From: Nissolia schottii | Lineage: Eukaryota > Streptophyta > Magnoliopsida > Fabales > Fabaceae | Direction of reading: 5' to 3' | DNA: 64,000 nt | Assembly (NCBI GenBank): GCA_003254905.1 | Contig: QANU01012750.1 | Coordinates: 11,231-75,230 of the forward strand | Translations under genes and position numbers: made by a program | Notes under the pieces: model-generated | Databases searched by the model: none | What the model was told of the DNA's origin: nothing | The model's input: the letters and a program-made list of their open reading frames with translations, nothing else | Part shown: positions 34,845 to 45,925 of the stretch, piece by piece | Layout of the letters: each line of letters starts with the position of its first letter | Numbering within the stretch: position 1 is the first letter of the stretch

Positions 34845-37003
34845 AGAGATGTCAAAAAATCGCAAAAAGCAGGGACTCTACACGGATTACCCGAAAAAAT
34901 CTTCGCGGGGATAGGTATTAAAGGCTCCCTGTGGCAGATTCGAGGTTCAGGATCGTACTCCCCGCCCCATGGGGACCTTCTATATGTGAAAAGTCTATAC
35001 TACCTTTATTCTAATTAAGAAAAACCTAACTCTAACCTAATTCACTTTCACTCTTCTTGTCTCACTTTTCTACTTTTCTCTTATGCTGCTACACACACAC
35101 TTTTTCTCATATTTCAATCTATCTTCTCTATTTCTGCCCATGTTGCATTGCTATTGTGTTGTCGTCACCGTTTTTGTGTTGCTGTCACTGATACTGTTAT
35201 GCTGTTGTCATTGCCACTGCTTTTCCATTGCTACTTTTGTCTCGCCGCTGCTGATGTGTTACCGCCGCTGTTAAAAGCTTAATTGTCGTTCTGTACTCTT
35301 ATTGTTTTATATATCTATCTTTATAGCTTTTAGATTCTCACGGAATCCAATTGCAGTATAGTCAGGTATAGTCGTCTCTACAGGCAGTTGGTAAATGCCA
35401 TTCTTGAATTTGTAAACTAAACAATAGAGTAAGTGAATTGAAAGTTGATTGTAATTTAGAGATAGAAAAGAATCTATAAATACAAGATAAAATGATAACA
35501 AAGTCAGAGGTAAGTTGAGAAGCTTGTTGGGTTGAATCATGCATAGTTTCTTGCATTCATAACTTAATGTAGATGAATTATCTTTCCCTCAATTTTTCGC
35601 CATCGGTTCTTATCTTACACATCTTTTTCAAACATGATAAGATGATTAGGTTGCCTTATTAGTTTGTCAACTTCTTGCACAAATTAATAAGTGAACCTAC
35701 ATTGATGTAGATGTTAAAGCGACTAATAATCTCAATTCTATTTCTAGCAATGAAGTTTATTAGATGAAATGGTTTAAGTCAATCCCACTGAAGTAGTTTT
35801 CACTCACGACAATTAGGTTTCTATTCAAATTTTAGCTAACCATATTAAACATTGAATTGTTTCCCACTTAATAAAGTAGCTTTCACTCACAACATTAAGT
35901 TACAAACAACATTTAATTAGCTGAACTATAACTAGCGTTAAGTACAAACCAATTCATGAAAATCAGGGAAATAGATAACCTAATTCATACACCAAGTAGC
36001 ATGGATACAATTAGACTATGGCATTGATCACATTCCCAACAACAAGAGATTATAAAATCATCTTACAAGTGAGGCTCACAGAGGCAAGGTAGGGATCACT
36101 TACCACGACACGTTCTCACGTTGTCATGACAAGGACCGCCGTGCTTCTCGATCCTCCTTGGCTTCTAACTTCTCCTCCTTCTTTGTTGTTTGAAACTAAA
36201 CTAAAAACTCTTAAGACTAGAAAGGAAAAAGATTCTGAAGAGAAATTGGAGAATTGAAGGTATGTGAAGTCTGTTTGGTTGCTGCCCCGAGGTCTCTATT
36301 TATAGGCAATTTCCTCGAGGGCCACTTAGCGGCCTCAAGGCTTCGCTGAGCGGTGCAGCTTTCTTCCGGGTGAAGTTTTTATCCTCTAAAAGGTGGCTCT
36401 GCTCTGCTCTGACATTATCCTGTCCCCGCTGAGCGGCGTGCAAGGCGCTCAGCGGTTTCAGGGCGGCTGCAGAGCTTGCAGAGCTTGCTTCGTCCTCAAG
36501 TTACTTCACGTTGAAGTAAGGTCCGCTGAGCGGCCTTGGACTGTCGCTGAGCTGTGGCTCTTCTGCTTGTTTTTGCTTTGTTTTTCTGTTTGTTCCTTGC
36601 CTCTTTCTCTCCTGGGCTTTTGTCTGTAAAATTCATCATTTTAGTTTTATTGTATCCATCTTTTCCTTTTTTGTGAATTTGTAACAAAATAGGGGAAATT
36701 GTTTGATAATGTATAAATTGTAAAGCAAAAAGGTTATTATTTTCCTTGTAAAAGTATTAAAATATGATACTTAACAGCCGCTACTGAGTGTTGCTATAAC
36801 TGCTACTATTCGTCGTCGTGGCTCGTGCTGTTGTTCGTCTCCCATTTCCTTTATCCTTGTAATTCCAACTTTTTTATACTTTTTTTTACATTTTTTTGCA
36901 CCCACAGGGATTCGCGGGAAATGGAGATGAGGACAATTATTCCCCTGCGGCAAGGGCGGGGAAAGGGGGTGCTCTCCACCCCAGCCCCGCTCGGGTGACA
37001 TCT
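34845..37003. mobile_element. GC-rich hAT-like element, unit 2 copy, split by solo LTR B
   Basis: Left end TAGAGATGTCAAAAAATC and right end GCTCGGGTGACATCTCT, as in 55399-56048, with the solo LTR 35269-36776 inside. Confidence 0.7.
35269..36776. mobile_element. Solo LTR B (1508 bp)
   Basis: Starts TGTTAAAAGC and ends GATACTTAACA, with the 5-bp duplication GCCGC (35264-35268 and 36777-36781). The empty site is in unit 3 near 55818. Related to solo LTR A: shared CAATTGCAGTATAGTC and ACACGTTCTCACG blocks, TATTTATAGGC near 36297, and a GCTGAGCGG motif cluster at 36325-36560. Confidence 0.92.
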
Positions 37004-37104
37004 CTCGGCCATCGGCCAAGTCCATACCAATGAGCTACAATATAGGCTTGGCCTGTTAATAGTTGGGTCTTGCTTAACTTATTTCCACCCCTAATATCAC
37101 CACA

Positions 37105-37586
37105 CACTTCAACAAATATATTATAAGGGAGAACGTAAAAAAATGTACTCTATAATTGTCAAAAGTGTGACCTTCGATTAAAGGCTACCCTTTTCAACTT
37201 TAGGCCAAAATTAATAGGGGGTAACCTATAGAGCCATATCTTTTTCTCTATAGGCACACTTTATTGAAGCAACAACTATAATTTGAAAAAAAAAAAAGTG
37301 TACCCTTTGTCACTAAAAAGTATATCGTATGAGAGAGATAGCATCACACTTTTCACCACACCTTAGTTTACATTTTCAAGTGTTCCCAATACTTCACATT
37401 TATGACCTCACTTAAAGTGTTGCCTTTTGTCTTAATTAAAGGCCACACTTACACGGTTGTCATTTGTCTTGACTAAAGGCCACACTTAAAGGTGTGGCTA
37501 CTTACAAGAACAAAGATCACGCTTTTGTTGTGTGATCTTTCTTATCTAATTAAGGTCATATCTAAACAATGTGTCTTTTTTAAGTG
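37105..37586. mobile_element. CACTA-like small element, unit 2 copy
   Basis: Starts CACTTCAACAAATATATT and ends near GTGTCTTTTTTAAGTG. Subterminal AAAGGCCACACTT repeats are visible. Reverse orientation relative to the unit 1 copy. Confidence 0.5.
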
Positions 37587-37892
37587 TTGTCTATTCTTTC
37601 CCTTATTACAAAAATATAACAAAAGCAACGGATTAGATCTGTTATCTTTATACAATATTATAAAAACATTCTCAACAACAATAAATCAAGCTTAGAATTT
37701 CATCTTTATCAACTAACATCGAAAGAAGGCATTCACGCATGACACAAAATCATAAGCAATAGACATGGATCATGTACAAAATCTTGAAATCTGTTGGAAA
37801 AAATTATAGCAACTTCTTTACGAATGCAAGATAATGCAAGTAAAACAGAAGTAACAGCAATTCTAAAACAATAAAATTGCATTATCACTCAA

Positions 37893-38725
37893 TCAAGCTC
37901 CAACAATTTCGGTGGGTGCCTCTGTGATGAGGACATTTCATATAACTCTGCCATTGTTTCATCAGCAAGTCTGTCTACCTTGGTACCAACATCTTCCCAG
38001 TGTCATGATCAAAACAGAACTATCTGTCAAAGAGGGAAATTTTATAATTAGAAAAAAAAAGTACCTCCATAAGTTTTCCAAGACCAAACTTGGGAGCTTT
38101 CAGGATCTTGACCTTTCGGATGAACACATTCTGTAGAGGGTAAATACCGCATGTTGCCTTCTCAATCTCCTTTCCAATACTCTCAGGAATGAACTTGCGG
38201 ACCAAGTCCTTCAAATCACAGGATGCTTCCTGCGGATCTGAAAATACAAAGGTGTAATTATAATTTAATTATTATTACTGATTTGAAATATTATGCAGAA
38301 ACCAATCACTGCTCCACCAAAACATCAGGCAAAAAATAAAATCATCTCCCACAATTTGGAGCAAAGCAGTAACAATGAAGAAGTACAAAAACCATATCAC
38401 TTAGTTCAAGCCCATCACTCAATCACTTATTATACCTCAGCGCTGGGATACTTCATGAAAGAGAAAGAGAGAGACAATTGAAACGTGTTGCATGCCACGT
38501 TGAATGTTAACCATGTACTACTATTACATAAAATAGATTGCCAACATACCATCTTATGCATCTAGATAACATGACAGTGAATGTACCTGTCTAATCTGGC
38601 TTGATTGTGCATAACAGGTCCTCTTCAGTTCTCAACCTAATCTTCCTGAATGTGTGGTCCTCATCCCCTTGAAGATCGGCCAATGAGATCTCAAACACCC
38701 TATGCTTGAGTCCTTCTGAAGCAAT
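37893..38725 (-). pseudogene. RPS3A: RPS3a (eS1) pseudogene, unit 2 copy
   Basis: Remnants of the 40S ribosomal protein eS1 gene on the minus strand. A fused, deleted 5' exon (38725-38587) encodes [19 protein letters not shown], then [14 protein letters not shown] sequence. Exon 38237-38065 encodes [20 protein letters not shown] and [20 protein letters not shown] but lacks about nine codons. The last exon (to 37893) retains [14 protein letters not shown] and APTEIVGA, split by a ~25-bp insertion. The gene lacks its N-terminal exon and cannot make a full protein. Confidence 0.88.
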
Positions 38726-41013
38726 CTGTAATTTGAAACAAAATCAATCACACCATATCCAAAAGCAATACCTAATATGAAACACTATACAAGTACACAG
38801 AAGTATCAATGTGGTAAATAAATCACATCAACGCAATAGTCATAACTCGTAATATGAGAGAATTTCAGCCACTGACAACAACTACTATGAAGCACAAAAT
38901 TTGCTTCCCATAACATCGAAATGCCACAATAGTATGTATAGATTCCAGCCACTGACACCAGCCACTGATAAATGAATACTTGAATTCCAATACACTGCCA
39001 GCAGCACTACAAATCAATATTTATCTTCCAATATTCAATGGAAGGGAGCTACTATTCTGCTTAAGTTCTCTCATTTCACTCAGAGGATAAAAAAAACAAA
39101 ATAAAGCATTTGATGAAACGTATCCAACCAACGGAGATGAGCTTCGCAAAAGGAATATAACCATACATATGTACAGACCCACAGTAGATCCAACTCAACA
39201 GTAACCCAACCGTATTCCTAAATCTCACAACTTCACACAAGTCCAAGCTATAACAATACAAGTTTTCTCTTAATTTTTAAGACTCATAACAATAAAGACA
39301 AACAATTTCTTTAGGAAATGTATGAATCGTAAATATATGAATGTGATGGACCAAAAATTCCGTAGTTCCTAATAGAATAAGTAACAATTGCAGCACTTAA
39401 ACCAAAAAACCAGAGAACCAAAAAGATGACCAACCTTCTTCTTGAAAGAGTGAAGCTGGCTGCAAGTATTGTGAAGGATATCTTGTCACCCCTCTCCCAA
39501 CACACATTTCATGTGTTCAAATACCAAAATTGATTTTGTCATCCTATCATTTTTCCGGTATATAATGCCTAAGTGTCGGTTGTATATACTGCATGCACTA
39601 TATATACCTTTCCCTGAATAATTCGGATTGAAAATTGTCGAAGTGAAAAAAAATGCTTGTTGAGTATTGTTATTGATTCCTACTACTACTACTCACTTCT
39701 TTGTCTTATTTTATGAAAGTTCATGAATGATTAACACACTTCGTTTAATTAATCGTTTTAAAGGATTACTTTCAACAAGAAATTACTAAAGTCCTAACAC
39801 AAAATTAAAATGTGCAAAGCAAATTAATGCCATGATTATCAACATAACGGGTGTCATCTTGCAATAATGAGAAACCTTAATAATACAAACACCAAACAAT
39901 AAGGTTAATTAGGGTAGGGGCCCTACTTGTTAATCGTTAATTTGATGCATCAAGTACAACTTAACAATGGATGTAATTAGACCACACCCCTTAACCCCAA
40001 TCACTTTTCACTTTGTGAATGACATGACTCCACTCACTTCCCCACCCTTCTGGCTACCAATACTTGCATGTGCATGGATGATGGGGTTTGTGAGAGAGAA
40101 AATATTAAAAGTGATTTTGGGGGTGATTGTCATCCAATAACCCCCCAACATCAAAATGCAGTTCTGAAAAAAGGCATATGTGATTTCACTGATTGAGATT
40201 GGGCTCTCCCTTTAGTAGACATGCATCATGAGCCTTGTATCATTTCTTGTCTCAACCACTCTCTGCTTCAATATCAAACCACTTTCTTCATTCGTCTCTC
40301 TCATCTAAGCTTTCCCATTTGGAATTTTCTTAAGGCTCCCCCCCCCCCCACCCATGTCTGCAGCCTTTAATCTCCCTTGGTTATAGTTAATCAATAATGT
40401 GATGAAACTATGGTAATTAATATTGTTCCGGTCTTCAACTTGGATACAGTGGTCTGTTCGGATGAGAATCTCCCACTTGAATGTTGATTGAGGTGTTCGT
40501 AGGACTCTCCCTAATGTTAAGGAATGCTTTGCGGGATGCTTTGGTCCCTATTTTAGAGCCCCGCATGATTTTAAATTGTGAGTCGCAACACGTCGATGCG
40601 GCCGCAATATTTCGGTTACAATCACCGCAAATTATTTTCTCCCACACTATTCCTATAATTTTTTAGTGAGAATTAATTTGTTTGAAACTTAATTACTCTA
40701 TGAGTTCTTAATTGATATCGCACAAACTGTGTTCACTCTTCTCGGACTTTTGCTCAATTTGTGATGCTTCTACCTTGTGCATTTTTGTTTTCCCTATCTT
40801 GAATGGCAAACAAAACTAAAAATCATTTGATAAATGACCAATAAATCGAAAGAAATGTGGATGGGTATAAACAATCAACACATGCAATTCATAAATTGAG
40901 TAACCTCGAAATTAATGTAATATAAACATGGAGTTTACATCAAGCCCTAACTTAAGAAAATTAGTTCATGATAATGATAATAAACTTGAGCAAAGAGCAT
41001 GAGAAGAAGAAGA
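38726..41013. other. Spacer between unit 2 and unit 3
   Basis: To about 39251 it matches 15540-16093 of unit 1. From 39252 to 41013 it is specific to unit 2: a poly-C run (40339-40350) and a GC-richer patch at 40440-40640 with TGCGGCCGC-type sequence, neither of which I can assign. No convincing gene. Confidence 0.55.
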
Positions 41014-41081
41014 AATAATGACAATGTACATTTGGAAATAACAGAGTTCTTCTTCAGCTTTCATTAGCTTTAATTCTGGAT

Positions 41082-43667
41082 TCAATCGATAGAAATCTGT
41101 TTGATGTGAGATATCTTGGACCAATACTCTCTGACTTGTGGCCGACATTTTCTACCTAATTCAGGACAGCCTTTTATTCTCAAGGATTCAAGGGCGGTTA
41201 GGCAATGGATGTCATCGGGGAGAGAGTTCAACTTTGGACAATCAACTATGACAAATGATTTTAGAAAAACCATTGTTGACAGCCACTCAGGAAGGGCCTC
41301 AAGGTTGTAGCAATCTTGAATCCACAAGCTTTGTAATGTGCTCGTAGATCCTTGAAGCCAATGAGGCAAGGTCTCCGCCAGCTGTGGCAAGGAACGAATA
41401 CATAAGAATTTTAACGTCAAGTTGGAGTTCTTGTCTGACAATTCCAAATTCTCACAGCCAATAATTGACAAACAATTTAGCAGTGGAAAATGGTTAGTGT
41501 CAAGTGGCAAAGACTTTAATCTCTTGCAAAACTTTACTTCCAATGTTCGAAGAGTGGGCAGTTTTGTCCCTAGAAACAAGGACTCAAGGTTGAAACAACC
41601 AGCAATTACTAAATGTTCAAGAGATCCCAGGTTTGCAATGTCACTTTCAGGTAAAACAGATTGCTTGGTGGTTATATCCAGTCTTCGAAGGCTGATCAAG
41701 TTTCTTAACTTTTTCGGCAACGTTTCAAGCTTTGTACATACAGCTAGACACAACTCTAGCAGATTTTGAAGCACGCAAATAGAATCAGGAAGTCTCTTTA
41801 TTTTCCGATTACGCCGAAGAGAGAGATATCTTAAATGCTTTAACTTACAAACATGTCGGGGCAAAGTCTCGAACGTAGAATCACTCAAATCCAAGAATCG
41901 CAAGTACTTGTAACCTGACGCCCATGTATTCAATAGAGACTCATTGTCGGCTCCTATTCCTTCAATAGGAAACAATATAGTTTTCACATCTGCTGATTTT
42001 GGGATGGAAGATTTGCTTGCCAAGATGTTGTTGTCAACAAATGACAAATGCTTAACACTCTCAGGTATATTTTGAATGTTTGGATTGACCAGTAAGCACT
42101 CTTCTTTTGCAACATAAAGTGCAAGATCATGCACTAAATCATGTATTGTAAAAACATAACCAATCCCGTAATCCATAACCTGCTGAATTAATGATCTTGA
42201 TATTAGTTCATTCAGATATTGACTGGCAATATCTTCTAGAGTTTGGCTTTTGTTTGGCGATGCAATGAGACCTAATGCTCCCCAAATAGAAGTCATATCA
42301 GAACTTTCATAGATAAAATCCTTTGGGAAAAGGGAGAACAAAGCAAGGCATTGCTTCAAGTAGGATGGCATTTGATCAAAGCTTAACTTTAATGAATGCA
42401 ATATGTCATTTTCTTTTTGTGGCAAATTCCAGATCTTATTATCTCTCACATATTCCCACTCGCCTGTGTCGTGTTTTGAAAACAACAAACTTCCCAGCGT
42501 CCTTATTGCCAAGGGAACTCCTTTGCACTTTTTCACAATTTCTCTTCCAATCGTTACCAAATCTGGATGCTTTTCATCTCCTCCTTCTTTGAAAGCCCAT
42601 TTAAGAAGCAGAGACAATGAATCCTCCGGAGAAATGCCTTTTAAAATGTGAGGTGAAATGGTGCCCATCTTGGAAGCGATCGCATGACTACGTGTCGTCA
42701 CTAAGACTGTACTTCCTTGGGCAGCCACTTGCAACAATTCCCTCAACTGAACCCATTTAACAAGGTCCTCATTCCATACGTCGTCCAAGATGAGCAGGAA
42801 CATTCGATCAACAAGCAGGTTTCTTAAATGACTCATTAGTTGCTCCATGTTTAATTTCTTTAAGTTCTGTTGGCCCACACGAGCATCAATAGGAGCAAAC
42901 TCATCAGCGCAACTTATAATTTTAATAAGTAGTTGCCTATCATCAAAGTCATCAGAAACACTCACCCACATTCTTATTCGAAAAGAATCAGTTATCCTCT
43001 TGTCATGGAACACAAGTTTAGCAAGTGTGGTCTTTCCCATTGCTCCAATTCCCTGAATGGGGAGAATAGAGATCCTTCTATGACCAGCACGTCCGGGATT
43101 AAGTTCAAGTCTACGATAATGTTCCATCAAGCGTTGTATGATCTTTTCTTTGTCATGTTCCCTCCCTATCACATCTGACTCAACAACCTGGGAGTATGTC
43201 ATGTCCCTCCTATGCACAACTCTCCTATCAACATTGATTCTTTCAAGGCAAAACTTATCCCTGTTAGCAGCAACACCCTCCAACCTTTTCTTGATTTCTC
43301 TAATTTGTTTAGCTATCTTACTGCGAAACACAAGCGGGTTAGAACTTGAGAAGAAGCGATCTACCTTGGTTTTGGTGGTGCCGTAATTTCTGACCACTTG
43401 CTTGCGTAAAGCTTCGCACTCAACTTCATCAAGCACGTTCTTAGCATCAGAGAAGACATGGTTGATCTGCTTCAGCCATTCTCGCAGCTCATGATTGTCC
43501 TCCTCCTTCTTAGCATCCAACAACACTTGTTTGATGTATGGTACAGTTTGCTTAAACTCTTGCAGGTCATCATATACACCCAACATCAAAGAAGCTTCTT
43601 CGTATGCATGAGAAGCTACTTTCCCAATCAGCGACTCTGCAATGCTGAAGAGGAGCGATCCTGCCAT
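41082..43667 (-). CDS. NLR3: CC-NB-LRR resistance-type protein (RGA-like CNL), 861 aa
   Basis: Third close paralog, same architecture: coiled coil 1-129, NB-ARC about 168-514, LRRs about 584-855. The P-loop reads GIGAMGKTT (206-214) instead of GIGGMGKTT; the essential GK[ST] is kept but a normally invariant glycine is Ala. A five-residue net insertion (ERRLEL-like, arginine-rich) precedes the P-loop, and there is a one-residue deletion in the coiled coil. Kinase-2 is FLLILDDVW, and the RNBS-B, GLPL, RNBS-D and IHD motifs are intact. The RNBS-A region reads VSVSDDFD where the others have VCVSD. A stop directly after ISID shortens the tail by nine residues. The frame is open; nucleotide binding may be altered, so it could be a helper, a decoy or simply a weaker receptor. 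That is inference. Confidence 0.92.
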   Translation of the reverse strand: MAGSLLFSIAESLIGKVASHAYEEASLMLGVYDDLQEFKQTVPYIKQVLLDAKKEEDNHELREWLKQINHVFSDAKNVLDEVECEALRKQVVRNYGTTKTKVDRFFSSSNPLVFRSKIAKQIREIKKRLEGVAANRDKFCLERINVDRRVVHRRDMTYSQVVESDVIGREHDKEKIIQRLMEHYRRLELNPGRAGHRRISILPIQGIGAMGKTTLAKLVFHDKRITDSFRIRMWVSVSDDFDDRQLLIKIISCADEFAPIDARVGQQNLKKLNMEQLMSHLRNLLVDRMFLLILDDVWNEDLVKWVQLRELLQVAAQGSTVLVTTRSHAIASKMGTISPHILKGISPEDSLSLLLKWAFKEGGDEKHPDLVTIGREIVKKCKGVPLAIRTLGSLLFSKHDTGEWEYVRDNKIWNLPQKENDILHSLKLSFDQMPSYLKQCLALFSLFPKDFIYESSDMTSIWGALGLIASPNKSQTLEDIASQYLNELISRSLIQQVMDYGIGYVFTIHDLVHDLALYVAKEECLLVNPNIQNIPESVKHLSFVDNNILASKSSIPKSADVKTILFPIEGIGADNESLLNTWASGYKYLRFLDLSDSTFETLPRHVCKLKHLRYLSLRRNRKIKRLPDSICVLQNLLELCLAVCTKLETLPKKLRNLISLRRLDITTKQSVLPESDIANLGSLEHLVIAGCFNLESLFLGTKLPTLRTLEVKFCKRLKSLPLDTNHFPLLNCLSIIGCENLELSDKNSNLTLKFLCIRSLPQLAETLPHWLQGSTSTLQSLWIQDCYNLEALPEWLSTMVFLKSFVIVDCPKLNSLPDDIHCLTALESLRIKGCPELGRKCRPQVREYWSKISHIKQISID

Positions 43668-43835
43668 GGCTATCTATCATCACGAGATCAAAGATATGTT
43701 AATTAATTAGGAACTAATGCATAATGACTTTTTAAGTGATCATGTGACATTTTTATAACTTTTAATCTCAGATCATTCATTAAAGATCTAATGATCATGA
43801 TTAATTCCAACTTACCGAGTGCTCAAAAGTGCAGA

Positions 43836-43837
<2 letters not shown>

Positions 43838-43882
<45 letters not shown>
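43838..43882. repeat. (AT)n microsatellite
   Basis: About 45-bp AT run roughly 170 bp upstream of the NLR3 start codon. Unit 2 has only a short AT run here. Confidence 0.95.
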
Positions 43883-43883
<1 letters not shown>

Positions 43884-44207
43884 CACACACTAGCTTTAAT
43901 TGAGAGGGTAGGCCAGGAAAGCAAGTGCCACACAGTTTCGAGATGCAGGGGATGTGCCTGTAAAACATTAATTGGTGAATATTTTGACAATTTTTTTATG
44001 AAAGTTCTAAATTTATTTAAGACAAAAAATCAGTGGCGATATGAGGAACCAGAAAGTCTAGAGCACAACCTCGTACCATACATTAGAACTTGAAGCTATA
44101 GCTATGGCTAATTTTGCTAGACAATCAACCACATAATTTGCAGAATGATAAATATAAATGACAATTGAAATTAATGAAGCAAGAAATATCTATATTAATA
44201 TAATAAA

Positions 44208-44431
44208 CAAAAATGTTACATGTACACCCAATTTCATACACTCATACATACACCATTAATAATGCACAAACTTTATTCTCACGAGTGCACAAACATTACA
44301 AACTTGTAAATGATACTCTCAACTATACTTAATTAAGTGCACAAACATTACATGAGTTAAAACACAAACTTTATCTATATATAAGTATGAGGTGTATGTA
44401 TGGTGTATGATTTTTGGTGTACAACTCATAT
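44208..44431 (-). mobile_element. MITE (GTGTACAT family), inverted copy
   Basis: Starts CAAAAATGTTACATGTACAC and ends with GTTGTACACC in inverse. Flanking 9-mers TATAATAAA and TATATAAAA match at 7 of 9 positions, a possible Mutator-type duplication. Units 1 and 2 are uninterrupted here. Confidence 0.8.
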
Positions 44432-44520
44432 ATAAAACATAAGATTAATCAAACAATAGAAATGACACATGAAGTGACTACGAGACTTTAACAATTAACG
44501 TTATTTATTTATTAAAAAAA

Positions 44521-44746
44521 CAGTCCTGTTACACGTACACCAAAAAATATACACCATACATCCACCCTATACTTATATACATAAAGTTTGTGTTTTAATG
44601 CATGTAATGTTTATAACTTTATTAAGTATAATTGAGAATATCATCTATAAGTTTGTAATGTTTGTGCACTCATGAGAATAAAGTTTGTACATTATTAATG
44701 GTGTATGCATGAGTGTATAAAATTGAGTGTACATGTAGCATTTTTG
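44521..44746 (+). mobile_element. MITE (GTGTACAT family), complete copy
   Basis: Ends CAGTCCTGTTACACGTACAC and, inverted, CAAAAATGCTACATGTACAC form ~20-bp imperfect inverted repeats. The flanks share the 9-mer TTAAAAAAA, consistent with a Mutator-type target duplication, although the A-run makes this weak. Absent from units 1 and 2. Confidence 0.82.
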
Positions 44747-45299
44747 TTAAAAAAAACCTAAAATAAATTAATAAAATTCATAAATAAGAAATTTGAACAA
44801 AGACTTGAAATCTATGATCAAGGAGATCAAAGGTACGTTAATTAATTAAAAATTAATGCAGAATATATATATATATATATATATATATAAAGGGGGAATT
44901 AGCTAAATTTCGAAAACTTGAGAAATAGCTAAATGACTCATGAAGTGACTACGAGATTTTGGAAAATTGACGTTATTTATTTAAAAAATACCCAAAATAA
45001 ACAAAAACAAAATCATAAAGAAAGAATAAGAATCATAAATTTGAACAAAGAATTGAAATCTATTTAAAACGGAATGGGGATAATTGAGCCTTTCAAGATA
45101 CATCTTAACATAACATATAAATGCATAAGAATAATAAATTTCATTAATTAAAAAAAATAATTAAAATATTAAGTATATATCTGTAGTTAAAGAGAATTAT
45201 ATGATGTACAGAAAAAAGAGAAATTATATATAAAAAAAATTAAAAAATAATAATTCCTAAAGTTATAGGAAATTGGAAAACCGAAAACAAGCATAAATA

Positions 45300-45301
<2 letters not shown>

Positions 45302-45335
<34 letters not shown>
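45302..45335. repeat. (AT)n microsatellite
   Basis: AT run in unit 3 in the segment that unit 1 replaces with a single N (5233). Confidence 0.95.
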
Positions 45336-45337
<2 letters not shown>

Positions 45338-45458
45338 AAATAAAAACAACATGAGAAATTTACTCAGTTGACTAATTGTGGATAAACTCTTTTACGGGAA
45401 AATTAAAAAAAAATTAGGTAAATAATCTACAACCCCTAAACATTCACTCAATTGCAAG

Positions 45459-45759
45459 TAGGGTTGTCAAATGGGCTAGCCTGGCCCGTTTAGGCTCGGT
45501 CTGGCTAACCCATGGGCCTAAACGGGTCGAGCCTTAACGGACTTTTATTATTCACGGGTTGATTTTTATATGTTTGGTCCATCCATTTATGTGGATAAAC
45601 GGGTTAGTCCGCGGATTTTATCTATGTTAATATTAAACGGGTCAATTTAACCTGTGGGTTAAATAGGTCAGGCATGAACAAGCTTTTGCTATTTACGAGC
45701 TGGATTTTATACGGGTAAACGGGCTGGGCTCGAGGGTCGAACTCATTTTGACAACCCTA
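45459..45759. mobile_element. Non-autonomous hAT element, unit 3 copy (best preserved)
   Basis: Ends TAGGGTTGTCAAATGGG and ATTTTGACAACCCTA with a perfect 8-bp target duplication ATTGCAAG (45451-45458 and 45760-45767). The 301-bp element is non-coding, with internal GGGCCTAAACGGGT tracts. Confidence 0.93.
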
Positions 45760-45925
45760 ATTGCAAGTAAGCATCTTAAATTTCTAAATCTTTTAATTTA
45801 ACTGTTAAACTTTCACTCACTTTCAAATAGCTACCACTAGTCATTAACAATTTCAATTAAATCTTTAAACTGCGATAATTCTTATAGTTAAACCTTATGT
45901 CAAATTATATTTAACATACTAATAT

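Larger units (their letters stand above)
17144..39251. repeat. Segmental duplication unit 2
   Basis: Same landmark order as unit 1, enlarged to about 22 kb by a SINE, a TRIM with nested CACTA, and two solo LTRs. The NLR 3' flank (17144-17423) is nearly identical to 1472-1744. Confidence 0.9.
43668..45458 (-). promoter_or_regulatory. Upstream region of NLR3 with two MITE insertions
   Basis: Homologous to the upstream regions of NLR1 and NLR2, expanded by MITEs (44208-44431 and 44521-44746) and by AT microsatellites (43838-43882, 44863-44889, 45302-45335). It presumably includes the promoter; no core elements were placed. Confidence 0.4.
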
